Assembly (NCBI GenBank): GCA_902801565.1
Contig: CADCIX010000008.1
Coordinates: forward strand, 25,615 to 89,614
Direction of reading: 5' to 3'
DNA from: an uncultured Veillonellaceae bacterium
GTDB taxonomy: Bacteria; Bacillota; Negativicutes; Selenomonadales; Selenomonadaceae
DNA length: 64,000 nt
Shown: piece after piece, positions 8,449-17,000 of the stretch
Position numbering within the stretch: the first letter of the stretch is position 1
Layout: every line of letters begins with the position of its first letter
Notes under the pieces: generated by a model
What the model was told of the DNA's origin: nothing
The model's input: the letters and a program-made list of their open reading frames with translations, nothing else
Database searches by the model: none
Translations under genes and position numbers: made by a program

Positions 8449-10296
8449 TTAAAAGAAAGTTTCCGAAGGTCCGTCGGGGTCCTCGTCCAATTGGTGCTGC
8501 CCGAGCATGGTGGTGAGGGTTTCCCGCGTGAAGCCGTAGTCCGGGGAAGTGAAGTCCTGCTGCGCCTCATAGCGATGGGAAGGGGCGTTCAGGAGCCCGC
8601 AGACGGTATCGTAGAGCATGTCGTTGGTGAAATAGCGCCCATGCCTCTGGCGGAGGATGGCGGACTGCTCCGGCAGCGCCTCCTGGTATTCCGGCGAGAG
8701 GTAGACGAACATGGGGATGCGTACCATGTCGAAGCTGAACACGTCGGGATTGTGGGAGATGACGAGATTCTCGCCATGGTCGGAGAAATAGAGCATGGCC
8801 TGCAGGTTCAGATGCTCCCTGGCATAGCCAAAGACCTGGGACAGGAAGAAGTCCGTGTAAAGGATGCTGTTGGCATAGGAGGAGACGGCTGTCGCCATGC
8901 CCGTGCCGTCCTCGGTCTTCCATTTCATGAAGTCGGAGGGGTAACGGTTGTTGTAGTAGATGTGGCTGCCCATGATGTGGAGCACGATGAAGTTGTTCTT
9001 CGTGGGGTCCACCTTCTTGAGGTAGTCCAGCAGGACCATGTCGTACTTGTCGGAGAAATTGTAGGAGTCATCTGTCCATTCCGCCGTGTCTGCGCCCTTT
9101 GCTACAAGGGTGATGACACTGTCGAACTGCCCGTAGCGGCCCTGGTTGCTGAACCACCAGGTGGTGTAGCCGGATTTTCGCGCCACATCGATGATGGAGC
9201 AGGAGTCCACGAAATCCTTTCCATTATACTGGCTTTGCTCCGTGAGGGCCCTTTGCAGGGTGGGAACGGTCTGGGACCAGGAGGAATAGCAGTTCTGGAA
9301 GAGCAGGAAACCGGGATCCTCTGCGGCCTGCTGGCTGAGCCATGGGGTGTCGTCGTAGGCGAAGGAGGGCGTGAAGGCCTTCATGTAGTTGCGGGAGGCA
9401 GACTCGCCGATGACGATGATGACCGTGCCAGGCTGCTGTGTCAAGGCAGGCAGGGTGTTCTCCGCATCGATGTCAAGGGTGCTGTATCTCTGCTCGAAGT
9501 AGTCCCCGTATTCCTGGGTCTGTTTCACATAGTTCGATACATCTCCCCAAAGCTCCGCAATGGAGGTCTGGGGAAGATACCAATAGGGCACAACGAAGAT
9601 CATGGCAGCGAGGAGCAGGGAGAGGACGGTATTGTGCTCCCAGTCCATGGAATGGGCGAGAAGACGCCGCCCGAAGGCGCAGTGGACTCTCCAGGCGAGG
9701 TACAGGAAAAGGGCGAACCCAAGGCCGATGACCATGAGCCAGCCGGTGCCTACATTGGACTCAAGAAAATCGATGCTCTCCCGCCAGTTCGTGAGGTAGA
9801 GGGCCATGAGGGAGGCGGGGGAAAGACAGTGCCATACCATGATGTAGTAGGCGTACTGGGTGATGGGCACAGCAAGGCAGACGAGGTTCAGCAGCGCCAT
9901 GAGAGCACTCATGAGCCTTATCTGCCTCGTCTGCATGAGCAGCCCTTCCAGAGAGGTCAGCAGAAGGAAGATGCCCGTCCCCACCACGAAGTCGAAGCAG
10001 ACCTTCGACATGTACCAGGGCGTGTTGTAGGTCCAGGTGTAGAGGAGGGGGAAGGCAGAGCACCATCCCAGCCCAGTGATGAGGTTCGGCAGGTTCTCCT
10101 TCGCGAAGAGGGGGATATGGGTGCCGTACTGCATGAGGCAGAGCCCCAGGATGATGGGAATGAGGATGGGCAGGAAATACCCCGGCCCCATGTCCTGCCC
10201 AATGTTGATGTAGAAGGCGATCAGGCAGAGGAAGTAAGTAAAGGACACCGCAAGAGCGCGGATGATATTGTCCTGTGTCCTTGTGGAAATATGCAT
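8449..10296 (-). CDS. Phosphoethanolamine-transferase-like membrane sulfatase
   Basis: The 615-residue enzyme has about five N-terminal transmembrane helices (residues 10-235) and a sulfatase-fold catalytic domain. Landmarks of EptA/CptA/OpgE-type phosphoethanolamine transferases are visible: V-I-V-I-G-E-S-A-S-R-N-Y-M (metal-binding Glu), S-Q-T-V-P-T (candidate Thr nucleophile) and Y-F-S-D-H-G-E-N (Asp-His metal ligands). It probably transfers phosphoethanolamine from phosphatidylethanolamine to lipid A, core sugar or another outer-surface glycan. The ATG at 10296 is preceded by AGAAAGG. It stands alone, 75 bp from the FIST gene, in the same orientation. The acceptor is not deducible. Confidence 0.85.
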   Translation of the reverse strand: MHISTRTQDNIIRALAVSFTYFLCLIAFYINIGQDMGPGYFLPILIPIILGLCLMQYGTHIPLFAKENLPNLITGLGWCSAFPLLYTWTYNTPWYMSKVCFDFVVGTGIFLLLTSLEGLLMQTRQIRLMSALMALLNLVCLAVPITQYAYYIMVWHCLSPASLMALYLTNWRESIDFLESNVGTGWLMVIGLGFALFLYLAWRVHCAFGRRLLAHSMDWEHNTVLSLLLAAMIFVVPYWYLPQTSIAELWGDVSNYVKQTQEYGDYFEQRYSTLDIDAENTLPALTQQPGTVIIVIGESASRNYMKAFTPSFAYDDTPWLSQQAAEDPGFLLFQNCYSSWSQTVPTLQRALTEQSQYNGKDFVDSCSIIDVARKSGYTTWWFSNQGRYGQFDSVITLVAKGADTAEWTDDSYNFSDKYDMVLLDYLKKVDPTKNNFIVLHIMGSHIYYNNRYPSDFMKWKTEDGTGMATAVSSYANSILYTDFFLSQVFGYAREHLNLQAMLYFSDHGENLVISHNPDVFSFDMVRIPMFVYLSPEYQEALPEQSAILRQRHGRYFTNDMLYDTVCGLLNAPSHRYEAQQDFTSPDYGFTRETLTTMLGQHQLDEDPDGPSETFF

Positions 10297-10398
10297 ATGA
10301 CGAACCTTTCTTATCAGAGAATATTTCTTTCATTCTACTATGAAACGGCAGGAAGTCAAGCGGGCATTTTGGAGTGGTGGACTGTACTACTTCCTTAT

Positions 10399-10427
10399 TG
10401 TGAAAAAACGTATGGAGCGTTATAATA
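10399..10427 (+). promoter_or_regulatory. Sigma-70 promoter of the ATPase gene
   Basis: TTGTGA at 10399-10404 and TATAAT at 10422-10427 are separated by 17 bp, about 35 bp upstream of the ATPase start. The region is AT-rich compared with the flanking genes. Confidence 0.6.
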
Positions 10428-10461
10428 AAGTAGATAAATATAAAAAAAGAAGGTGGTATGC

Positions 10462-11730
10462 ATGCAGAAAATCAAAATATCCGATGTTTTTCGCCCTGGA
10501 TCCATGCCCTCGTATACGTATATAAACCGCCTTGCAACGGCCAACGGCGTCACTTATGAATCGAAGTTAAAAAAAGCGCTGGCCAGGACTGGCAATCTGG
10601 TACTGATTATCGGTGGGACGAAGACAGGAAAAACCGTCCTCTGCAATAAGGTGGTTCCTCATGAAAAGATTGTCAGACTGAGCGGCTCGCATATCAGGAC
10701 AGACGAGGATTTCTGGAAGTATACCGCAGAAGCACTGGAAATACCTGACGAGATACAGGAAGATGAGCTTCTACAAGGCATGGAAGAAGAAGGAGAAAGA
10801 TATTCCGGGCGGGCAGGCATTCTCAGCCTCCTTGCCACTGTTATCGGGATCGAAAAAAGACGATCCATCACACAGGGTAGTGGCAAGACGAAGAAAATAC
10901 TGAGAAGCAACTCGCTTTTGACGAAGATCTTGATTCAAGGAGATTACGTGCTGGTGATCGATGATTTCCATTATATCCCGAAAGAAGTTCAGCTCTATCT
11001 CGCCAGAGTGCTAAAAACCGAACTGTTCCATGGCCTCAAGGTCGTGCTTCTCTCCTTGCCTCACAGGGCTGACGAAGCGGTAAAGCTGAACCCGGATCTG
11101 ATCGGAAGGACATCCTTCATCGAAATTGCCCCATGGACGAAAGCAGAGCTTAAAGAGATTGCCAAGAAAGGCTTCGATTGCCTCCGGATTAACGCTGACG
11201 ACCAGTTGCTTGATTTTATCGCAGATGAAAGCGCATTGTCCCCATTACTGATGCAGGAGAACTGTTTCAACCTGTCCTTCCGGTTAAAAGAAAAGAAAAC
11301 GACAACAATCACGCGGAAGGATATAGAAGACGCGTTCACAGACACCGTAGAGGACAACAGAAGTTATCAAGACATTGTGCAGTTTATCTTAGACGGCCCC
11401 AAAAAGGGACGAGCCCGACGCAAGCAATACAAGACACAATCCGGGGAACTCTGTGAGATCTACGGGCTTCTCCTGAGAAGCATTAGCACAGACCCGCCAG
11501 TACTAAGCCTCAAGATCAGAGACATAGAGAACAGGATGAAAAACATCTTGGCGCCGAACGAGAAGGCGTTCACCAGCATGAGTTTGGGAAAGATCATCAA
11601 GCACGCAGAGGAAATCGCGAATGAATCCATCAAGGAGAAGGAATCACTGGAATGGAAAGACAGTGTACTGTATATCTTGGATCCGTTCTTGCTTTTCTAT
11701 CTGAGATGGGATAAAAGCTGGAAAAACTAA
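10462..11730 (+). CDS. P-loop ATPase of unknown function (accessory, possibly defence-related)
   Basis: The 422-residue protein has a Walker A loop G-G-T-K-T-G-K-T (51-58) and a Walker B strand V-L-V-I-D-D-F (about 163-169), followed by an Arg-rich sensor region and a helical C-terminal part with a winged-helix-like ending (L-Y-I-L-D-P-F-L-L-F-Y-L-R-W). This is the layout of AAA/STAND-type ATPases found in accessory islands; no effector or sensor domain is recognisable, so I cannot name it. ATG at 10462 is chosen over the upstream GTG because AAGAAGGTGG lies 6 bp before it. Its codon use and lower GC differ from the surrounding core genes. It is the first gene of the decayed island. Confidence 0.65.
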   Translation: MQKIKISDVFRPGSMPSYTYINRLATANGVTYESKLKKALARTGNLVLIIGGTKTGKTVLCNKVVPHEKIVRLSGSHIRTDEDFWKYTAEALEIPDEIQEDELLQGMEEEGERYSGRAGILSLLATVIGIEKRRSITQGSGKTKKILRSNSLLTKILIQGDYVLVIDDFHYIPKEVQLYLARVLKTELFHGLKVVLLSLPHRADEAVKLNPDLIGRTSFIEIAPWTKAELKEIAKKGFDCLRINADDQLLDFIADESALSPLLMQENCFNLSFRLKEKKTTTITRKDIEDAFTDTVEDNRSYQDIVQFILDGPKKGRARRKQYKTQSGELCEIYGLLLRSISTDPPVLSLKIRDIENRMKNILAPNEKAFTSMSLGKIIKHAEEIANESIKEKESLEWKDSVLYILDPFLLFYLRWDKSWKN

Positions 11731-11825
11731 TGAGACTGCAGTGAACTACATCGTTATAAATAATTCAACAAACAAAAAATCTCGAAACAGGCCAACAAGA
11801 GTGGGAGGTTGACTGGGGGAGGCGA

Positions 11826-12324
11826 TTGGGGTGTGGAGGGGAATGCCTCCCGCTGCTATTTTTCGGCATTCCCATATATTCTGGATCAAAGCCTCTGGCA
11901 CTGGGAAGGCCGAAACCGCCGTCCGCCCAAGGATGGCATCAATGCACTTCTCAGCTTTGGGTACACTCTGCTGGAGAGGGATGTCCGTATTGCCATTGCC
12001 GGAGCAGGACTGGATGCACGTCTGGGCTTTTTCCACAGCAACAACGGAAGGAAGGACAGCCTGGTCTACGACCTCATGGAGCCCTTCCGCCAGCCCGTCA
12101 TTGACCGTTTCATCCTGCGCTTGGTGAATCTGGGGATATTTACGCCGAGTGACTTTGAGATGAGGGACGGGGGCTGCAAAATGAAGCTGGATGCCCTGAA
12201 GCAGTGGTTCCCCCGCTATGAGGAATATTTGGACACGCCCCTGCAGGATTTCCAGGGGCAGTCCCCGAAGCAGTACATCCGTTTCCGGATTGAGCAGTTT
12301 GGGATGTTTGTATTCATTGGCTAA
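11826..12324 (+). pseudogene. cas1: cas1 remnant (C-terminal two thirds of CRISPR integrase Cas1)
   Basis: The frame reads G-V-E-G-N-A-S-R-C-Y-F, then R-R-P-P-x-D-x-I-N-A-L-L-S-F-G-Y-T-L-L, G-L-D-A-R-L-G-F-F-H and D-L-M-E-P-F-R-x-P-V-I-D-R, all characteristic of Cas1, including the metal-binding Glu (E in G-V-E-G), His (F-F-H) and acidic residue (D-L-M-E). The N-terminal beta domain (about 130 residues) is absent: the frame opens only at a TAA at 11761 and upstream sequence is unrelated. The C-terminus runs into a repeated segment (12331-12431). No cas2, CRISPR array or effector is next to it. I infer a dead adaptation module. Confidence 0.75.
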
Positions 12325-12330
12325 TTGTGC

Positions 12331-12431
12331 TGTGGCGGGTTGTCCAAAACAATTGCAAAGCATAAAGAAGAAATCCACCGTTTACCCAATTCGGAACGGT
12401 GGATTTTTACGTCATCTTATAGTGCGCTTAC
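12331..12431 (+). repeat. 101-bp direct repeat copy A with terminator
   Basis: This segment recurs at 13309-13410 with roughly 90 percent identity. It contains a strong hairpin (AAATCCACCGTT at 12371-12382 with AACGGTGGATTTTT at 12395-12408), a rho-independent terminator. Together with cas1-derived block 12120-12230 (copy at 13083-13192) it brackets the RelA-like/DUF6718 gene pair. Confidence 0.7.
12371..12408 (+). terminator. Rho-independent terminator
   Basis: A 12-bp stem with an approximately 12-nt loop is followed by five T. It ends the cas1 remnant transcript. A near-identical copy lies at 13349-13387. Confidence 0.75.
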
Positions 12432-12471
12432 TACCGAACAGAAGTCCGTTTGATAGAACCTTGAGTGATGC

Positions 12472-12499
12472 TTGAATAGTACAGGAAAAGTGGTATAAT
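12472..12499 (+). promoter_or_regulatory. Promoter of the RelA-like/DUF6718 pair
   Basis: TTGAAT (12472-12477) and TATAAT (12494-12499) with 16-bp spacing lie 27 bp before the start at 12526. GAGGAGGAG follows as ribosome binding site. Confidence 0.6.
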
Positions 12500-12525
12500 C
12501 AAAGAAGAGGAGGAGTAAGAGGCAA

Positions 12526-12810
12526 ATGTTGGATGAGTTCCAATACAGGACAGCCTTGGGGAAAAGCCTTAAGAATAGTCTGAATAAATTCGACAAGAAT
12601 GAGCTCATGCAGGATATCCGCATGGCGCGAAGATTCTATGACGCTGCCCTCTTGGGTATTGATATATCTTGGGCATATCGGATCAAGTCTTTAGCATCCT
12701 GTTTGATCAAGTATGACCGTTATGCCCCAAACTATGCCGTAGAACGGGTGTATAACGATATATTGGGCTTTCGGGTTATTGTAGAATCTTATGATAAAGG
12801 AGGGATTTGA
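12526..12810 (+). CDS. RelA/SpoT-like domain fragment (94 aa)
   Basis: The small protein contains Y-R-I-K-S-L-A-S-C-L-I-K-Y and V-Y-N-D-I-L-G-F-R-V-I-V, which look like the substrate-lid and core strand region of RelA/SpoT-type (p)ppGpp synthetases (R-x-K-S-x-x-S-x-x-x-K and D-x-x-G-x-R-x-x-V). It stops right after this core, so the downstream catalytic Glu/Gln strand is missing and synthetase activity is unlikely. It has its own promoter and a good GAGGAGGAG site, and the next gene begins 1 bp after its stop with a ribosome binding site embedded in its last codons. It could be a truncated alarmone synthetase retained as a small regulator, or a toxin-antitoxin-like partner of the next gene. 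Function uncertain. Confidence 0.5.
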   Translation: MLDEFQYRTALGKSLKNSLNKFDKNELMQDIRMARRFYDAALLGIDISWAYRIKSLASCLIKYDRYAPNYAVERVYNDILGFRVIVESYDKGGI

Positions 12811-13035
12811 ATGTGCTACTTGATTGCCAATAAGTTTGGGACGCAGGGGAGCTATGCCGTGAAGATGGAGCACGGACTGAAACTGGAGGCATTGTCAGAC
12901 TATCTCTCCGCGGCTAAAGAAAAGGAGAAGGTTCAGCTTGTTACTATCAGCGACATGGAATCCTATGGAGAGTATGCGCCCTATAAGGAAGTTCCGAATG
13001 AGCTTGAGTTTATTCAAAGCGTACTAGCAATGTGA
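12811..13035 (+). CDS. DUF6718-like small protein (74 aa)
   Basis: The product starts M-C-Y-L-I-A-x-K-F-G and contains V-Q-L-V-T-I-S, S-Y-G-E-Y-A-P-Y and a C-terminal E-F-I-Q-S-V-L-A-M. I recall this pattern from a small family of uncharacterised Firmicute proteins (DUF6718); the match is from memory. It is soluble. AAAGGAGGGATTTGA directly before the ATG is a near-ideal ribosome binding site, so it may be made in excess over the upstream RelA-like protein. The pair sits between duplicated cas1 fragments and is presumably one cargo unit. Confidence 0.55.
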   Translation: MCYLIANKFGTQGSYAVKMEHGLKLEALSDYLSAAKEKEKVQLVTISDMESYGEYAPYKEVPNELEFIQSVLAM

Positions 13036-13082
13036 CAATGTCTTTTTATGATGCCGACAAGTAGCTTGCCAGTTTTTCTCGC

Positions 13083-13192
13083 CTTGGTGAATTTGGGAGT
13101 ATTTACGCTGAGTGACTTTGAGATGAGGGACGGGGGCTGCAAGATGAAGCTGGATGCTCTGAAGCAGTGTTTCCCCGCTATGAGGAATATTT
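13083..13192 (+). pseudogene. Second cas1 3' fragment (copy B)
   Basis: This 110-bp segment matches 12120-12230 inside the cas1 remnant (L-V-N-L-G, S-D-F-E-M-R-D-G-G-C-K-M-K-L-D-A-L-K-Q), with a one-base deletion in the C-run near 13175 that shifts the frame to an early stop. It is therefore a second, more decayed cas1 scar in the same orientation. Confidence 0.7.
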
Positions 13193-13308
13193 CCCATTTT
13201 TGAGCCTTGTCCTGCCTGGCCTGTGGGGCATGCTATTGTGCACAGCTTAATACCGCTTGCGGTGTTGAAATGCTTCGTGTTGAACGGAGCGAACGATATA
13301 GCGTATGT

Positions 13309-13410
13309 TGTGGCGGGATGTCCAAAATAATTGCAAAGCATAAAGAAGAAATCCACCGTTTACCAAATCCGGAACGGTGGATTTTTTGCGTCATATTATA
13401 GCGCGCTTAC
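13309..13410 (+). repeat. Direct repeat copy B with terminator
   Basis: Near-copy of 12331-12431, including the terminator hairpin (13349-13387). The sequence between the cas1 block and this repeat (13193-13308) differs from copy A and has no recognisable gene. The copies could recombine and delete the 0.98-kb unit that carries the RelA-like/DUF6718 pair. Confidence 0.7.
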
Positions 13411-13432
13411 TTTCTGGTATTGACAAATTAAG

Positions 13433-13808
13433 GTGTTCCATGAGCTCAGAATAGAGACTGACTTGCAAGACATCAGCATTGACAGCACATCCTGCAAGGC
13501 CCACCAGCATAGTGCTGGTGCAAAAAAAGGGGGCCTAACAGCGATGTGAGCGAACATATTGGAATCAGCCGTGGAGGAAAGAACACCAAGGTACATGCCG
13601 CAGTAGATGCGTTGGGCTATCCTTTGCATGTCGTACTTTCAGGAGGAAATGTGCACGATTCCTCCGTAGCAATAGAATTACTGGAGAATACACCTGTGAA
13701 TAGATCTGTAATCATGGCTGATAAGGCGTACCGTGGTGAAAACATCCGCACCAAGATAGAGGATATGGGGTGCACACACTGTATCCCGCCGCAGTCCAAT
13801 GATAAAAT
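13433..13808 (+). pseudogene. IS5-family (IS427-like) transposase, 5' fragment, frameshifted
   Basis: Two frames together give the DDE transposase pattern I-S-I-D-S-T-S-C-K-A-H-Q-H-x-A-G-A-K-K-G-G and then S-R-G-G-K-N-T-K-V-H-A-A-V-D-A-L-G-x-P-L, L-S-G-G-N-V-H-D-S and A-D-K-A-Y-R-G-E-N-I. The frames join by a -1 shift at or after an A7G5 run near 13521, a slippery run of the kind used for programmed frameshifting in this IS group. The N-terminal part and the left inverted repeat are missing, and homology ends abruptly at 13808 where a pglX-derived segment begins. A matching 3' end of an IS427-type transposase occurs at 19064-19161. Confidence 0.75.
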
Positions 13809-14002
13809 GTGGATTTTTTCTTCGTAGAGGTGGATTTCGTCGAACTGCTCCCGGAGCTTTTTCAGGTCATGCTTGAATTTGTTCTTGTCGGCCTGACTGG
13901 CGGCTGTGTCTATGCGGTTCTGGGTAGTTTCGATGCGGGTTTTGTAGAGTTCCTGCTGTTTGTAGACATAGCCGGTACGCATACGGGCAATGGTGTCCAG
14001 AG
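13809..14002 (-). pseudogene. pglX 3'-end fragment, copy 1
   Basis: On the minus strand this 194-bp segment reads T-G-Y-V-Y-K-Q-Q-E-L-Y-K-T-R and the following helical tail, nearly identical to 18032-18225 in the larger pglX remnant. It has no start or upstream domain. It lies directly downstream of the autotransporter gene, in the same orientation, and forms one of two direct repeats that flank it. Confidence 0.75.
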
Positions 14003-14021
14003 GTTTTCTTAATGCTTATTC

Positions 14022-17000
14022 TTACCACACCCGCTTAAATTGTATGGATGCGGAAACATCCTTATCATGGTCCCCCTTCAGAAGCTGCGCTTCGCCGCTC
14101 AGGAACCAGCCCTTGGCAAATTCGTTTTCCCCGAACAGAGAAAGGTTCAAATGCGTCTTATCCTGACTGTTCCGCAAGGTATAAGAACTGCCGCCATTGC
14201 CCTCATAGCAGAAGGAAAGATTTGGGTCAGCTCCGGCAAAAGCGTGTTTCACGCCAAGGCGCAGACCATAGCTGCCCCGTTTGAGGTAACGTTTCAGCTC
14301 CATCCCCAGCTGCCCTGCAAAATAGGTATTGTGTTTTCCTGCTACACGCTGATTGAAAATGCCCGCACCAGTTTCCGTATAGGCAGACTGATTCAGCCAG
14401 GAAAGCTGGAAACCCACATAGGGGCTTACATGCCATGTCCTGCCGTCACTAGCATGAAGGTCGTACTTGTATTCCCCGCCGATTTCCATCAGGTGGGCAT
14501 TGTACTTCGCATCTGCTCCCAGCCCCAGCATGCCAAGGCTGCGGTGCTGTTTGTTTCTAATCCAGCCATAGTCAGCATAGATATAGGCATCGGCAGCATC
14601 CTTATGATAGCCCGCATAGATACCAACCCGGGTATCGTAGATATTTGCGCTACTGGACTCAGCCCCCAAGCCCATGGTCTGGTAGCTCAGGAACAGGCCG
14701 CCCCGCCATTTGTCATTAAGCCGGCGGTCATAGCCGCCAGAGATTCCGCTGCCATGATAGCTTGCCCCACCTTTGAGATCACCCCAGTTCTTGGTGAACT
14801 TCACCCAGGCATTGTTATCCTGAGCCACGGGCAATTCTATATTCATCTTGACGCCATCATCAGGCTTGCCGCTGTCTGCCAGATGATTTACCGGGACAGT
14901 GATCTCTACCGGCCGCATGGAAAAGACCGTACGCAAACGGTCAGAAATCACCCGGCTGGCCAGCGTGCTCTGCTGTACCATGGATACCATCTGCGGTCCA
15001 GCAGACGAGCTTATTTCCGTAAGTGCCTGTTTGGCACCGGTATCGTTCAGAGTGTAAAGGGAACGCATCTCATTCCTGCGCTTATCTCCCTTCAGGCTTT
15101 TCTGCATGGCATCCATGGCCTCATAGGCTTCGGTCTGCTGTGCAGTCATTTCCCCCAGATTATTGGCTGCCTGCGCAGTGACCTTTACCGTATCCGTATC
15201 TACTTCCCCTGTCGTTACGAGCATTCCCGAAGCTTTATAGGGTTTTCCCGCCGGATTTGCCAAATTGCCGTTCACTGTCCCGGCCGTCAATACGGTCAAG
15301 GTCTCACCAGGCAGGGCATGCGTAGCCGATACCGTAGAATCATTGACATTTGCTGTTCCCGAAACCTCAATCTGACCTTTTTTACCGCCAGCATAAGCCT
15401 CAAGAATGCCATCAGACTCAAGTTTGCCATTGATTACCTGATCAGTATCCGCCGAGGCTGCACCGATAGTACCATGGTTGATAAGTTTGCCGGTTTCATT
15501 GTCGGAAAATCCAGTTGCCAGCTCCGTCGTCTTATCGTGGACAGTAAATGTACCACCATACAGATAAGCGTCTTCTTCGACTTTCACATTCACTACATCA
15601 GCCGTGCCACCATAGGTAAGCTTTCCGCCGGTGACATTGATCTTCATATTATCCGCACCCGTGATATTGCCGCTGTAATTTATATCTCCATTAAAGTTCA
15701 AATTCGTTACTAGTTCGGGGATATATTGGTTGTAAGTGTATGTCTTGCCGTTATACTGAATTCTAAGCGGCTCGATTATACTCGTGTCTGTTTTTTTCTC
15801 TTTATCCGGATAGGGGGTTTCCACTTCCTCATCCCAAAAACCATAGTCCTTAGAAAAATGTTTCCATTCTGACTTGATATTTCCCTTGATTTCTGCGCCA
15901 TTCTCAACATTGATATTCTTGACAAAGGCGTTCCGGCCAATATAAATGGCATTTTCACCACCTGTGATTTTGCCGGACAGGTTGAAATTAGTTATCATTT
16001 CCCCCATCAGTTCATCGGCAGAAGCATTATAGGTGTTATTATCCATATCATTCAACGCTAAGTTTGTACCTTTTGTAATATCACCCGTTTCACTATCCAC
16101 TTTCCGCTCATACCGAATATAAGAGCCACGGTATTCATCGTCGGCACCATTGGAACTGGAACCAAAATTAAATTCAACAGCATTGCCACCACTGCCACTA
16201 GCAGTCACCTTGCCCGCCAGATTCAGATTTTGATTACGTCCATAGGCAAAGAGGACACCTTTGCCATTTTTCCCGTCCGCATGTATTTCCGTTGATTGAG
16301 GTACATTTATCGTATTTTTTTCGCCATCAACGCGAATGCCCGTTGCCCCTGTGCCCTTCGTCAGAATATTTGCCGACTGCGTAATGGTATTCCCGGCACC
16401 ATATACATGCAGGCCAATGCCCAGTGGCACCACACTATAAGCTGAAGTATATGCTGTCCCCGCCGCATTGCGCGCCGAATAACCGTGGGTGTTGTTAATC
16501 GTCTGGTTATTGCCGTAAACGGAATAGCCAAAATAAGCCTTGCGGTCAATATCATAACCCAAATCCTGCATCACGGCCAATTCCGCTTCCATAAAGCCGG
16601 TGTAATTGCTATATTGACGATGGCTCATCATGCCGGCCGTCTGCAGATGTGAGCCTTCAAAAACATCACCTTCCCATGCATTTACAGGCAATCCCGAAAC
16701 ACCTTTAAACTTTGCCCCTGCCAGAGCCTCCGTTACATGATTCCCTACAAAATAGGCAAAGTCACCATCATCAACGATAAAATAATCCTTTTGTACGGCT
16801 CCGGGCTTCTCTTTCTTGATGATATTAAATCCATCCGTTGTCACAATCATCATACCCGGCTTGGCATGGTTGCCGTTTTTATCCACTAGATGCAATGACC
16901 AGCTATTTTTATCGGTAATATCATCTGCGAATTTATATAAAGCTTTCTCGCTTTTCCCCTCGCCATACAGAACATCATTTTCTGTTACATTGCCATCCCA

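Noticed and set aside
8074..10425. 783-codon plus-strand frame opposite the phosphoethanolamine transferase
   Set aside because: Shadow frame with no homology; sense gene is clear.
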